NCBI GenBank assembly: GCA_964019135.1
Contig: OZ025248.1
Location: forward strand, 43,021,670 to 43,085,669
Length of the DNA stretch: 64,000 bases
Direction: 5' to 3'
Source of the DNA: Arenicola marina
Lineage: Eukaryota; Annelida; Polychaeta; Arenicolidae
In this document: piece by piece, positions 50,301 to 63,700 of the stretch
How positions within the stretch are numbered: the first letter of the stretch is position 1
How the letters are laid out: the number at the start of each line of letters is the position of its first letter
Translations under genes and position numbers: made by a program
The notes under the pieces: generated by a model
Databases searched by the model: none
What the model was told of the DNA's origin: nothing
Seen by the model: the letters and a program-made list of their open reading frames with translations, nothing else

Positions 50301-53300
50301 GTGGTGGACGCTGTCACGCGTAAGTAACATGGCTGGTGGTGGACGATGTCACGGGTAAGTAACAGGGAAGGTGGTGGACGCTGTCACGTGTAAGTAACAG
50401 GGATGGTGGTGGACGCTGTCACGGGTAAGTAACACGGCTGTTGGTAGACGCTGTCACTGGTGAGTAACAGGGCTGGCGGTGGACGCTGTCACTGGTAAGT
50501 AACACAGCTGGTGGTGGACGCTGTCACGGGTAAGTAACAGGGCTGGTGGTGGACGCTGTCACTGGTAAGTAACAGGGCTGTTGGTGGACGCTGTCACGGG
50601 TAAGTAACAGGGATGGTGGCGGACGCTGTCACTGGTAAGTAACAGATTTGGTGGTGGACGCTGTCACTGGTAAGTAACAGGGATGGTGGTGGACGCTGTC
50701 ACTGGTAAGTAACAGGGCTCGTGGTGGACGCTGTCACGGGTAAGTAACAGGGCTGGTGGTGGACGCTGTCACTGGTAAGTAACAGGGCTGTTGGTGGACG
50801 CTGTCACGGGTAAGTAACAGGGATGGTGGTGGACGCGGTCACGGGTAAGTAACATGGTTGGTGGTGGACGATGTCACGGGTAATTAACAGGGATGGTGGT
50901 GAACGCTGTCACGGGTAAGTAACAGGGCTGGTGGTGGACGCTGTGACGTGTAAGTAACAGAGCTGGTGATGGACGCTGTCACGGGAAAGTAACAAGGCTG
51001 ATGGTGGACGCTGTCACGTGTAAGTAACAGAGCTGGTGCTGGACGCAGTCACGGGTAAGTAGCAAGGCTGATGGTGGACGCTGTCACTGGTAAGTAACAA
51101 GGCTGGTGGTGGACGCTGTCACGTGTAAGTAACAGAGCTGGTGATTGACGCTGTCACGGGTAAGTAACAAGGCTGATGGTGACGCTGTCACGTGTAAGGA
51201 ACAGAGCTGTTGATGGACGCCGTCACGGGTTAGTAACAAGGCTGATGATGGACGCTGTCACTGGTAAGTAACAGGGCTGGTGGTGGACGCTGTCACGGAT
51301 TAGTATCAGGGATGGTGGTGGACGCTGTCACGCGTAAGTAACATGGCTGGTGGTGGATGATGTCACGGGTAAGTAACAGGGAAGGTGGTGGACGCTGTCA
51401 CGTGTAAGTAACAGGGATGGTGGTGGACGCTGTCACGGGTAAGTAACACGGCTGGTGGTAGACGCTGTCACTGGTGAGTTACAGGGCTGGTGGTGGACGC
51501 TGTCACTGGTAAGTAACAGGGCTGGTGGTGGACGCTGTCACGGGTAAGTAACAGGGCTGGTGGTGGACGCTGTCACTGGTAAGTAACAGGGCTGTTGGTG
51601 GACGCTGTCACGGGCATGTAACAGGGATGGTGGCGGACGCTGTCACTGGTAAGTAACAGGGCTGGTGGTGGACGCTGTCACGGGTAAGTAACAGGGCTGG
51701 TGGTGGACGCTGTCACTGGTAAGTAACAGGGCTGTTGGTGGACGCTGTCACGGGTAAGTAACAGGGATGGTGGTGGACGATGTCACGGGTAATTAACAGG
51801 GATGGTGGTGGACGCGGTCACAGGTAAGTAACAGGGCTGATGGTGGACGCTGTCACGGGTAAGTAACATGGCTGGTGGTGGACGATGTCACGGGTAAGTA
51901 ACAGGAATGGTGGTGGACGCTGTCACGTGTAATTAACAGGGATGGTGTTGGACGCTGTCACTGGTAAGTAACAGGGATGGTGGTGGACGCTGTCGCTGGT
52001 AAGTAACAGGGCTGGTGGTGGACGCTGTCACGGGTAAGTAACAGGGTTGGTGGTGGACGCTGTAACGGGTAAGTAACAGGGATGGTGGTGGACGCTGTCA
52101 CGGGTAAGTAACATGGCTGGTGGTGGACGATGTCACGGGTAAGTAACAGGGATGGTGGTGGACGCTGTCACAGGTAAGTAACAGGGCTGATGATGGACGC
52201 TGTCACGATTAAGTAACAAGGCTGATGGTGGACGCTGTCACGTGTAAGTCACAGGGCTGATGGTGGACGATGTCACGGGTAAGTAACAAGGCTGGTGGTG
52301 GACGCTGTCACGTGTAAGTAACAGAGCTGGTGATGGACGCTGTCACGGGTAAGTAACAAGGTTGATGATGGATGTTGTCACGTGTAAGTAACAGAGCTGG
52401 TGATGGACGCTGTCACGGGTAAGTAAACGGGCTGGTGGTGGACGCTGTCACGGGTAAGTAACAGGGCTGGTGGTGGACGCTGTCACTGGTAAGTAACAGG
52501 GCTGTTGGTGGACGCTGTCACGGGTAAGTAACAGGGATGGTGGTGGACGCGGTCACGGGTAAGTAACATGGTTGGTGGTGGACGATGTCACGGGTAATTA
52601 ACAGGGATGGTGGTGAACGCTGTCACGGGTAAGTAACAGGGCTGGTGGTGGACGCTGTGACGTGTAAGTAACAGAGCTGGTGATGGACGCTGTCACGGGA
52701 AAGTAACAAGGCTGATGGTGGACGCTGTCACGTGTAAGTAACAGAGCTGGTGCTGGACGCAGTCACGGGTAAGTAGCAAGGCTGATGGTGGACGCTGTCA
52801 CTGGTAAGTAACAAGGCTGGTGGTGGACGCTGTCACGTGTAAGTAACAGAGCTGGTGATTGACGCTGTCACGGGTAAGTAACAGGGCTGGTGGTGGACGC
52901 TGTCACTGGTAAGTAACAGGGCTGTTGGTGGACGCTGTCACGGGTAAGTAACAGGGATGGTGGTGGACGATGTCACGGGTAATTAACAGGGATGGTGGTG
53001 GACGCGGTCACAGGTAAGTAACAGGGCTGATGGTGGACGCTGTCACGGGTAAGTAACATGGCTGGTGGTGGACGATGTCACGGGTAAGTAACAGGAATGG
53101 TGGTGGACGCTGTCACGTGTAATTAACAGGGATGGTGTTGGACGCTGTCACTGGTAAGTAACAGGGATGGTGGTGGACGCTGTCGCTGGTAAGTAACAGG
53201 GCTGGTGGTGGACGCTGTCACGGGTAAGTAACAGGGTTGGTGGTGGACGCTGTAACGGGTAAGTAACAGGGATGGTGGTGGACGCTGTCACGGGTAAGTA

Positions 53301-56300
53301 ACATGGCTGGTGGTGGACGATGTCACGGGTAAGTAACAGGGATGGTGGTGGACGCTGTCACAGGTAAGTAACAGGGCTGATGATGGACGCTGTCACGATT
53401 AAGTAACAAGGCTGATGGTGGACGCTGTCACGTGTAAGTCACAGGGCTGATGGTGGACGATGTCACGGGTAAGTAACAAGGCTGGTGGTGGACGCTGTCA
53501 CGTGTAAGTAACAGAGCTGGTGATGGACGCTGTCACGGGTAAGTAACAAGGTTGATGATGGATGTTGTCACGTGTAAGTAACAGAGCTGGTGATGGACGC
53601 TGTCACGGGTAAGTAAACGGGCTGGTGGTGGACGCTGTCACGGGTAAGTAACAGGGCTGGTGGTGGACGCTGTCACTGGTAGGTAACAGGGCTGTTGGTG
53701 GACGCTGTCACGGGTAAGCAACAGGGATGGTGGTAGACGCTGTCACGGGTAAGTAACATGGCTGGTGGTGGACGATGTCACGGGTAAGTAACAGGGATGG
53801 TTGTGGACGCTGTCACGGGTAAGTAACAGGGCTGGTGATAGATGCTGTCAGTGGTAAGTAATATGGCTGGTGGTGGACGATGTCACGGGTAAGTAACATG
53901 GATGGTGGTGGACGCTGTCACAGGTAAGTAACAGGGCTGATGGTGGACGCTGTCACGGGTAAGTAACAAAGCTGATAGTGGACGCTGTCACTGGTAAGTA
54001 ACAAGGCTGGTGGTGGACGCTGTCACGTGTAAGTAACAAAACTGGTGATGGACGCTGTCACGGGTAAGTAATAAGGCTGGTGGTGGACGCTGTCACGTGT
54101 AAGGAACAGAACTGTTGATAGACGCTGTCACGGGTTAGTAACAAGGCTGATGGTGGACGCTGTCACGGGTAGGTAACAAGGCTGATGGTGGAGGCTGTCA
54201 CGTGTAAGTTACAGGGCTGATGGTGGACGCTGTCACGGGTAAGTAACAGGGCTGGTGGTGGACGCTGTGACGTGTAAGTAACAGAGCTGGTGATGGACGC
54301 TGTCACGGGTATGTAACAAGGCTGATGGCGGACGCTGTCACGTGTAAGTAACAGAGCTGGTGATGGACGCAGTTACGGGTAAGTAGCAAGGCTGGTGGTG
54401 GACCCTGTCACGTGTAAGTAACAGAGCTGGTGATTGACGCTGTCACGGGTAAGTAACAAGGCTGATGGTGGACGCTGTCACGTGTAAGGAACAGAGCTGT
54501 TGATGGACGCTGTCACGGGTTAGTAACAAGGCTGATGATGGACGCTGTCACTGGTAAGTAACAGGGCTGGTGGTGGACGCTGTCACGGATAAGTAACAGG
54601 GATGGTGGTGGACGCTGTCACGCGTAAGTAACATGGCTGGTGGTGGACGATGTCACGGGTAAGTAACAGGGAAGGTGGTGGACGCTGTCACGTGTAAGTA
54701 ACAGGGATGGTGGTGGACGCTGTCACGGGTAAGTAACACGGCTGTTGGTAGACGCTGTCACTGGTTAGTAACAGGGCTGGTGGTGGACGCTGTCACGGAT
54801 AAGTAACAGGGATGGTGGTGGACAATGTCACTGGCAAGTAACAGGGATGGTGGTGGACGCTGTCACTGGTAAGTAACAGGGCTGGTGGTGGACACTGTCA
54901 CGGGTAAGTAACAGGGCTGGTGGTGGACGCTGTCACTGGTAAGTAACAAGGCTGGTGGTGGACGCTGTCACGTGTAAGGAACAGAGCTGTTGATAGACGC
55001 TGTCACGGGTTAGTAACAAGGCTGGTGGTTGACGCTGTCACGGGTAAGTAACAAGGCTGATTGTGGAGGCTGTCACGTGTAAGTTACAGGGCTGATGGTG
55101 GACGCTGTCACGGGTAAGTAACAGGGCTGGCGGTGGACGCTGTGACGTGTAAGTAACAGAGCTGGTGATGAACGCTGTCACGGGTAAGTAACAAGGCTGA
55201 TGGTGGACGCTGTCACGTGTAAGTAGCAGAGCTGGTGATGGACGCAGTCACGGGTAAGTAGCAAGGCTGATGGTGGACGCTGTCACTGGTAAGTAACAAG
55301 GCTGGTGGTGTACGCTGTCACGTGTAAGTAACATAGCTCTTGATTGACGCTGTCACGGGTAAGTAACAAGGCTGATGGTGGAGGCTGTCACGTGTAAGGA
55401 ACAGAGCTGTTGATGGACGCTGTCACGGGTTAGTAACAAGGCTGATGGTGGACGCTGTCACTGGTAAGTAACAGGGCTGGTGGTGGACGCTGTCACGGAT
55501 AAGTAACAGGGATGGTGGTGGACAATGTCACTGGTAAGTAACAGGGACGGTGGTGGACGCTGTCACTGGTAAGTAACAGGGCTGGTGGTGGACGCTGTCA
55601 CGGGTAAGTAACAGGGCTGGTGGTGGACGCTGTCACTGGTAAGCAACAGGGCTGGTGGTGGACGCTGTAACGGGTAAGTAACAGGGATAGTGGTGGACGC
55701 TGTCACGGGTAAGTAACATGGCTGGTGGTGGACGATGTCACGGGTAATTAACAGGGATGGTGGTGGACGCGGTCACAGGTAAGTAACAGGGCTGATGGTG
55801 GACGCTGTCACGGGTAAGTAACAAGGCTGATGGTGGACGCTGTCACGTGTAAGTCACAGGGCTGATGGTGGACGCTGTCACGGGTAAGTAACAAGGCTGG
55901 TGGTGGACGCTGTCACGTGTAAGTAACAGAGCTGGTGATGGACGCTGTCACGGGTAAGTAACAAGGTTGATGGTGGATGTTGTCACGTGTAAGTAACAGA
56001 GCTGGTGATGGACGCTGTCACGGGTAAGTAACAAGACTGATGGTGGACGCTGTCACTGGTAAATAAACGGGCTGGTGGTGGACGCTGTCACTGGTAAGTA
56101 ACAGGGCTGGTGGTGGACGATGTCACGGGTAAGTAACAGGGATGGTGGTGGACGCTGTCACTGGTAAGTAACAGGGCTGGTGGTGGACGCTGTCACGGAT
56201 AAGTAACAGGGCTGGTGGTGGACGCTGTCACGGGTAAGCAACAGGGCTGGTGGTGGACGCTGTAACGGGTAAGTAACAGGGATAGTGGTGAACGCTGTCA

Positions 56301-57655
56301 CGGGTAAGTAACATGGCTGGTGGTGGACGATGTCACGGGTAATTAACAGGGATGGTGGTGGACGCGGTCACAGGTAAGTAACAGGGCTGATGGTGGACGC
56401 TGTCACGTGTAAGTAACAGAGCTGGTGATTGACGCTGTCACGGGTAAGTAACAAGGCTGATGGTGGACGCTGTCACCTGTAAGGAACAGAGCTGTTGATG
56501 GACGCTGTCATGGGTTAGTAACAAGGCTGATGGTGGACGCTGTCACTGGTAAGTAACAGGGCTGGTGGTGGACGCTGTCACGGATAAGTAACAGGGATGG
56601 TGGTGGACGCTGTCACGCGTAAGTAACATGGCTGGTGGTAGACACTGTCACGGGTAAGTAACAGGGATGGTGGTGGACGCTGTCACTGGTAAGCAACAGG
56701 GCTGGTGGTGGACGCTGTAACGAGTGAGTAACAGGGATGGTGGTGGACGCTGTCACGGGTAAGTAACATGGCTGGTGGTGGACGATGTCACGGGTAAGTA
56801 ACAGGGATGGTGGTGGACGCTGTCACGGGTAAGTAACAGGGCTGGTGATAGACGCTGTCAGTGGTAAGCAATATGGCTGGTGGTGGACGATGTCACGGGT
56901 AAGTAACAACGCTGATGGTGGACGCTGTCACTGGTAAGTAACAAGGCTGGTGGTGGACGCTGTCACGTGTAGGTAACAGAACTGGTGAAGGACGCTGTCA
57001 CGGGTAAGTAATAAGGCTGGTGGTGGACGCTGTCACGTGTAAGGAACAGAGCTGTTGATAGACGCTGTCACGGGTTAGTAACAAGGCTGGTGGTGGACGC
57101 TGTCACGGGTAAGTAACAGGGATGGTGGTGGACGCTGTCACGGATAAGTAACAGGGATGGTGGTGGACGCGGTCACGCGTAAGTAACATGACTGGTGGTG
57201 GACGATGTCACGGGTAAGTAACAGGGAATGTGGTGGACGCTGTCACGTGTAAGTAACAGGGATGGTGGTGGACGCTGTCACGGGTAAGTAACACGGCTGG
57301 TGGTAGACGCTGTTACTGGTAAGTAACAGGGCTGGTGGTGGACGCTGTCGCGGATAAGTAACAGGGATGGTGGTGGACGCTGTCACGGGTAAGTAACATG
57401 GGTGGTGGTGGACGATGTCACGGGTAAGTAACAGGGAAGGTGGTGGACGCTGTCTCGTGTAAGTAACAGGGATGGTGGTAGACGCTGTCACGGATAAGTA
57501 ACATGGCTGGTGGTGGACGATGTCACGGGTAAGTAACAGGGCTGATGGTGGACGCTGTCACGGGTAAGTAACAGAGCTGGTGGTGGACGCTGTCTCGGGT
57601 AAGTGGCAAGGCTGATTGTGGACGCTGTCACGGGTAAGTAACAGGGCAGGGGTTA
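29386..57655 (+). repeat. 35-bp megasatellite made of splice-donor units, main block
   Basis: The unit is ACGCTGTCACGG then GTAAGTAACAGGGCTGGTGG plus TGG, period 35 bp, about 805 copies. The first unit is the FN3 exon boundary itself, CCGCTGTCACGG followed by GTAAGTAACAGGG, so the authentic donor is copy 1. Most copies keep GTAAGT. Changes cluster just before it (CGG, TGG, CGT or CAG) and in the spacer (GGGCTGG, GGGATGG, AGAGCTGG, AAGGCTGA). Near-identical higher-order blocks recur at offsets of 1190, 1400, 1680, 1960, 2100, 2341 and 2380 bp. It lies inside an intron, so it should be transcribed. Minus-strand open frames of 60-100 codons are periodicity effects. Confidence 0.95.
29398..29403 (+). 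promoter_or_regulatory. Authentic FN3-exon splice donor (array copy 1)
   Basis: CACGG followed by GTAAGT, a near-perfect complement to the 5' end of U1 snRNA. The frame continues Gly-Lys-stop past the boundary (GGT AAG TAA), so failing to splice here, or splicing at any later array copy, adds an in-frame stop within three codons. Confidence 0.7.
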
Positions 57656-57659
57656 GGCA

Positions 57660-57906
57660 CTGTGTTACTGACCCGATCCGGTGTGTTACCTTGTTGTATA
57701 GCGGTGCTGAATACCCGATGGATTACCTTGTTGTATACTGTTGCTGACGACCCGATGGGTTACCTTGTTGTATAGTGTTACTGACGATCCTGTGGGTTAC
57801 CTTGTTGTATAGTGTTACTGACGATCCTGTGGGTTAACTTGTTGTATAATGTTACTGACGACCCGGTGGGTTACCTTGTTGTATAATGTTACTGACGACC
57901 CTGTAG
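57660..57906. repeat. 37-bp satellite island inside the 35-bp array
   Basis: About six to seven units built on GACCCGATGGGTTACCTTGT and TGTATAGTGTTACT, with period 37 bp. It interrupts the 35-bp array abruptly on both sides. The same unit reappears at 63541. Confidence 0.9.
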
Positions 57907-60900
57907 GTGGTGGACGCTGTCACGGGTAAGTAACAAGGCTGATGGTGGAGGCTGTCACGTGTAAGTTACAGGGCTGATGGTGGACGCTGTCACGGGTAAG
58001 TAACAGGGCTGGTGGTGGACGCTGTCACGTGTAAGTAACAGAGCTGGTGATGGAAGCTGTCACGGGTTAGTAACAAGGCTGATGGTGGACGCTGTCACCT
58101 GTAAGGAACAGAGCTGTTGATGGACGCTGTCATGGGTTAGTAACAAGGCTGATGGTGGACGCTGTCACTGGTAAGTACCAAAGCCGGTGGTGGACGCTGT
58201 CACGTGTAAGTAACAGAGCTGGTGATTGACGCTGTCACGGGTAAGTAACAAGGCTGATGGTGGACGCTGTCACCTGTAAGGAACAGAGCTGTTGATCGAC
58301 GCTGTCATGGGTTAGTAACAAGGCTGATGGTGGACGCTGTCACTGGTAAGTAACAGGGCTGGTGGTGGACGCTGTCACGGATAAGTAACAGGGATGGTGG
58401 TGGACGCTGTCACGCGTAAGTAACATGGCTGGTGGTAGACACTGTCACGGGTAAGTAACAGGGATGGTGGTGGACGCTGTCACTGGTAAGCAACAGGGCT
58501 GGTGGTGGACGCTGTAACGGGTAAGTAACAGGGATGGTGGTGGACGCTGTCACGGGTAAGTAACATGGCTGGTGGTGGACGATGTCACGGGTAATTAACA
58601 GGTATGGTGGTGGACGCGGTCACAGGTAAGTAACAGGGCTGATGGTGGACGCTGTCACGGGTAAGTAACAAGGCTGATGGTGAACGCTGTCACGTGTAAG
58701 TCACAGGGCTGATGGTGGACGCTGTCACGGGTAAGTAACAAGGCTGGTGGTGGACGCTGTCACGTGTAAGTAACAGAGCTGGTGATGGACGCTGTCACGG
58801 GTAAGTAACAAGGTTGATGGTGGATGTTGTCACGTGTAAGTAACAGAGCTGGTGATGGACGCTGTCACGGGTAAGTAACAAGGCTGATGGTGGATGCTGT
58901 CACTGGTAAATAAACGGGCTGGTGATGGACGCTGTCACGGTTAAGTAACAGGGCTGGTGGTGGACGCTGTCACTGGTAAGTAACAGGGCTGGTGGTGGAC
59001 GATGTCACGGGTACGTCACAGGGATGGTGTGGACGCTGTCACGGGTAGATAACATGGCTGATGGTGGACGATGTCACGGGTAAGTAACAGGGATGGTGGT
59101 GGACGCTGTCACGGGTAAGTAACAGGGCTGGTGATAGACGCTGTCAGTGGTAAGTAATATGGCTGGTGGTGGACGATGTCACGGGTAAGTAACAGGGATG
59201 GTGGTGGACGCTGTCACAGGTAAGTAACAGGGCTGATGGTGGACGCTGTCACGGGTAAGTAACAAAGCTGATGGTGGACGCTGTCACTGGTAAGTAACAA
59301 GGCTGGTGGTGGACGCTGTCACGTGTAAGTAACAAGACTGGTGATGGACGCTGTCAAGGGTTAGTAACAAGGCTGGTGGTGGACGCTGTCACGGGTAAGT
59401 AACAAGGCTGATTGTGGAGGCTGTCACGTGTAAGTTACAGGGCTGATGGTGGACGCTGTCACGGGTAAGTAACAGGGCTGGCGGTGGACGCTGTGACGTG
59501 TAAGTAACAGAGCTGGTGATGAACGCTGTCACGGGTAAGTAACAAGGCTGATGGTGGACGCTGTCACGTGTAAGTAACAGAGCTGGTGATGGACGCAGTC
59601 ACGGGTAAGTAGCAAGGCTGATGGTGGACGCTGTCACTGGTAAGTAACAAGGCTGGTGGTGTACGCTGTCACGTGTAGGTTACAGAGCTCTTGATTGACG
59701 CTGTCACGGGTAAGTAACAAGGCTGATGGTGGAGGCTTTCACGTGTAAGGAACAGAGCTGTTGATGGACGCTGTCACGGGTTAGTAACAAGGCTGATGTT
59801 GGACGCTGTCACTGGTAAGTAACAGGGCTGGTGGTGGACGCTGTCACGGATAAGTAACAGGGATGGTGGTGGACAATGTCACTGGTAAAAAACAGGGATG
59901 GTGGTGGACGCTGTCACTGGTAAGTAACAGGGCTGATGGTGGACGCTGTCACGGGTAAGTAACAAGGCTGATGGTGGACGCTGTCACGTGTAAGTCACAG
60001 GGCTGATGGTGGACGCTGTCACGGGTAAGTAACAAGGCTGGTGGTGGACGCTGTCACGTGTAAGTAACAGAGCTGGTGATGGACGCTGTCACTGGTAAGT
60101 AACAAGGTTGATGGTGGATGTTGTCACGTGTAAGTAACAGAGCTGGTGATGGACGCTGTCACGGGTAGGTAGCAAGGCTGATGGTGGACGCTGTCACTGG
60201 TAAATAAACGGGCTGGTGGTGGACGTTGTCACGGTTAAGTAACAGGGCTGGTGGTGGACGCTGTCACTGGTAAGTAACAGGGCTGGTGGTGGACGATGTC
60301 ACGGGTAAGTAACAGGGATGGTGGTGGACGCTGTCACGGGTAAGTAACAGGGCTGGTGATAGACGCTGTCCGTGGTAAGTAATATGGCTGGTGGTGGACG
60401 ATGTCACGGGTAAGTAACAGGGATGGTGGTGGACGCTGTCACAGGTAAGTAACAGGGCTGATGGTGGACGCTGTCACGGGTAAGTAACAAAGCTGATGGT
60501 GGACGCTGTCACTGGTAAGTAACAAGGCTGGTGGTGGACGCTGTCACGTGTAAGTAACAGAACTGGTGATGGACGCTGTCACGGGTAAGCAATAAGGCTG
60601 GTGGTGGACGCTGTCACTGGTAAGCAACAGGGCTGGTGGTGGACGCTGTAACGGGTAAGTACCAGGGATGGTGGTGGACGCTGTCACGGGTAAGTAACAT
60701 GGCTGGTGGTGGACGATGTCACGGGTAAGTAACATGGCTGGTGGTGGACGATGTCACGGGTAAGTAACAGGGCTGTTGGTGGACGCTGTCACGGGTAAGT
60801 AACAGGGATGGTGGTGGACGCTGTCACGGGTAAGTAACATGGCTGGTGGTGGACGATGTCACGGGTAATTAACAGGGATGGTGGTGGACGCTGTCACGTG

Positions 60901-63535
60901 TAAGTAACAGGGATGGTGGTGGACGCTGTCACTGGTAAGTAACAGGGATGGTGGTGGACGCTGTCACTGGTAAGTAACAGGGCTGGTGGTGGACGCTGTC
61001 ACGGGTAAGTAACAGGGCTTGTGGTGGACGCTGTCACTGGTAAGCAACAGGGCTGGTGGTGGACGCTGTAACGGGTAAGTAACAGGGATGGTGGTGGACG
61101 CTGTCACGGGTAAGTAACATGGCTGGTGGTGGACGCTGTCACGGGTAATTAACAGGTATGGTGGTGGACGCGGTCACAGGTAAGTAACAGGGCTGATGGT
61201 GGACGCTGTCACGGGTAAGTAACAAGGCTGATGGTGGACGCTGTCACGTGTAAGTCACAGGGCTTATGGTGGACGCTGTCACGGGTAAGTAACAAGACTG
61301 GTGGTGGACGCTTTCACGTGTAAGTAACAGAGCTGGTGATGGACGCTGTCACGGGTAAGTAACAAGGTTGATGGTGGATGTTGTCACGTGTAAGTAACAG
61401 AGCTGGTGATGGACGCAGTCACGGGTAAGTAACAAGGCTGATGGTGGACGCTGTCACTGGTAAATAAACGGGCTGGTGATGGACGCTGTCACAGGTAATG
61501 AACTGGGCTGATGGTGGATGCGGTCCCGGGTAAGTAACAGGGCTGATGGTGGACGCTGTCACGGGTAAGTAACAGGCCTGATGGGGGATGCTGTCACGGG
61601 CAAAAGTAACAGGGCTGGTGGTGGATGCTGTCACGGGTAATTAACTAGGCTGGTGGAGGACTCTGTCACGGGTAAGTAACAGAACTTGTGGTGGAAGCTG
61701 TCACCTGTAACTAGCAGAGCTGGTGGTGGACGCTTCCACGATTAAGTAACATGGCTGGTGGTGGATGTTGTCACGAGTAAGTAACAGGTCTGGTGGTGGA
61801 CGCTGTCACGTTTAAGTAAGTGGGCTGGTGGTGGACACTGTAACGGGTAAGTAACAGGGCTGATGATGGTTTCTGTCACGGGTAAGTAACAGGGTTGGTG
61901 CTATATGCTGCCCCGGGTAAGTAACAGGGCTGGTGTTGGACACTGTCACAGGTAATTAACACTGCTCATGGTGGACGCGGTCACGGGTTATAACAGGGCT
62001 GTTGGTGGACGTTGTCACATGTAAGTTACAGAGCTGGTGGTGGACGCCGTCGCGAGTAAGTAACAGGGCTGATGGTGGATGCTGTCAAGGGTAAGTAACA
62101 GGGCTGGTGGTTGACGCAGTCACGGATAAATAACAGGGCTTATGGTAGATGCTGTCACGGGTAAGTACCAGGGCTGGTGGTTTATGCTGTCTCGGTTAAT
62201 TAACAGGGCTGGTGGCGGACGCTGTCACGGATAAGCAACAGGACTGTTTGGTGGACACTGTCACGGGTAAGTAACAGAGCGGGTGGTGGAAGCCGTCACG
62301 GGTAAGTAAAATGGATGATTGTTGGACGCTCTCATGCGAAACTATCAGAGCTGGTTTTGGTCGCTGTCAAGGGTAAGTAACATGGATGTTTCGGGGACGC
62401 TGTCACGTGTAACTAACAGAGCTGATGGTGGTCGCTGTCAAGGGTAAGTAAGATGGATGGTTAGTGCACGCTGTCATGTGTAAGTAACAGAGCTGGTGGT
62501 GGTCGCTGTCAAGAGTAGGTAACATGGATGTTTGGTAGACGTTGTCATGTGTAAGTAACAGAGCTGGTGGTGGTCGCTGTCACGGGTAATCAACATGGAT
62601 GTTTGGTGGACGCTGTCACTTGTAAGTAACAGGGCTGGTGGGGGACGCGGTCACGTGTAACTAACAGAGCTGGTGGTGGAGGCTATCACGATTAAGTAAC
62701 AGGGCTGATGGTGGATGCTGTCACCGGTATTTAACAGGGCTGGTGGGGGACGCTGTCACGGGTGAATAACAGTGTTGATGGTGGATGCTGTCACGTGTAA
62801 GTAACAGGGTTGGTGGTACACACTGTCACGGGTAAATAACAGGCCTGTGGTGGACGCTGTCACGGGTAAGTAATAGGGCTGATGGTTGATGCTGTCACAG
62901 GTAAGTATCAGGGCTGGCGGCGCATGCTGTCCCGGTTAAGTAACAGGGCTGGTGGTGGACGCTGTCACGGGTAAGTAACAGGGCTGGTGGTGGACACTGT
63001 TACGTGTAAGTAACAGGGCTGGTAGTGGACGCCGTCACGGGTAAGTAGCAGGGCTGGTGGTACACACTGTTACGTGTAAGTAACAGGGCTGGTAGTGGAC
63101 GCCGTCACGTGTAAGTAACAGGGCTGGTGGTACACACTGTTACGTGTAAGTAACAGGGCTGGTAGTGGACGCGGTCACGGGTAAGTAACAGGGCTGGTGG
63201 TACACACTGTCGCGGGTAAATAACAGGGTTGGTAGTGGACGCCGTCACGGGTAAGTAACAGGGCTGGTGGTACACACTGTCACGAGTAAATAACAGGCCT
63301 GTGGTGGACGCTGGTGGACGGATGGTGGTAGACACTGTCACGGGTAAGTAACAGGGCTGGTGATGGAATCTGTCACGGGTAAGTAAAAGGGCTGTGGTGG
63401 ACGCTGTCACGTGTAAGTAACATAAATTCTAACAGGGCCGGTGGTAGACACAGCCACGGGTAAATAACAGGGCTGGTGGTGGCTGCTGTCACGGGTAAGT
63501 AACCGGGCTGGCGGTGGACGCGGTCACGGATAAGT
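57907..63535 (+). repeat. 35-bp splice-donor array, second block with decayed right part
   Basis: The 35-bp unit continues for about 160 copies. To about 61480 it is like the main block. From there to 63535 copies diverge strongly, with length changes, lost GTAAGT and variants such as TACACACTGTTACGTGTAAG. This is the aged edge of the array. Confidence 0.93.
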
Positions 63536-63540
63536 ATGTC

Positions 63541-63700
63541 AAGGTAACGATGGGTTACGCTGTTGTATAGCGTTACTGACGACCCGATGGGTTAACTTGT
63601 TGCATAGGGTTTCTAGCGCCCCGATGGGTTATCTTGTATAGTGTTATTGACGACCCGATGGGTTACCTTATTACCTTATTACCTTATTACCTTATTACAG
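63541..63700. repeat. Second 37-bp island ending in a 9-bp microsatellite
   Basis: Four diverged 37-bp units (GACCCGATGGGTTAACTTGT and similar) end in a short TTACCTTAT tandem run (about 63662-63697). The unit matches the island at 57660. Confidence 0.85.

Noticed and set aside
29386-57655. Array units as recursive-splicing ratchet points (CACAG then GTAAGT)
   Set aside because: Some variants do juxtapose AG and GTAAGT, but none has the pyrimidine tract a ratchet acceptor needs.
29602-63410. Minus-strand open frames of 60-100 codons (LLTRDSVHHHPCYLP-like)
   Set aside because: They come from the antisense of the 35-bp satellite. They are scattered at random where unit variants remove stops.
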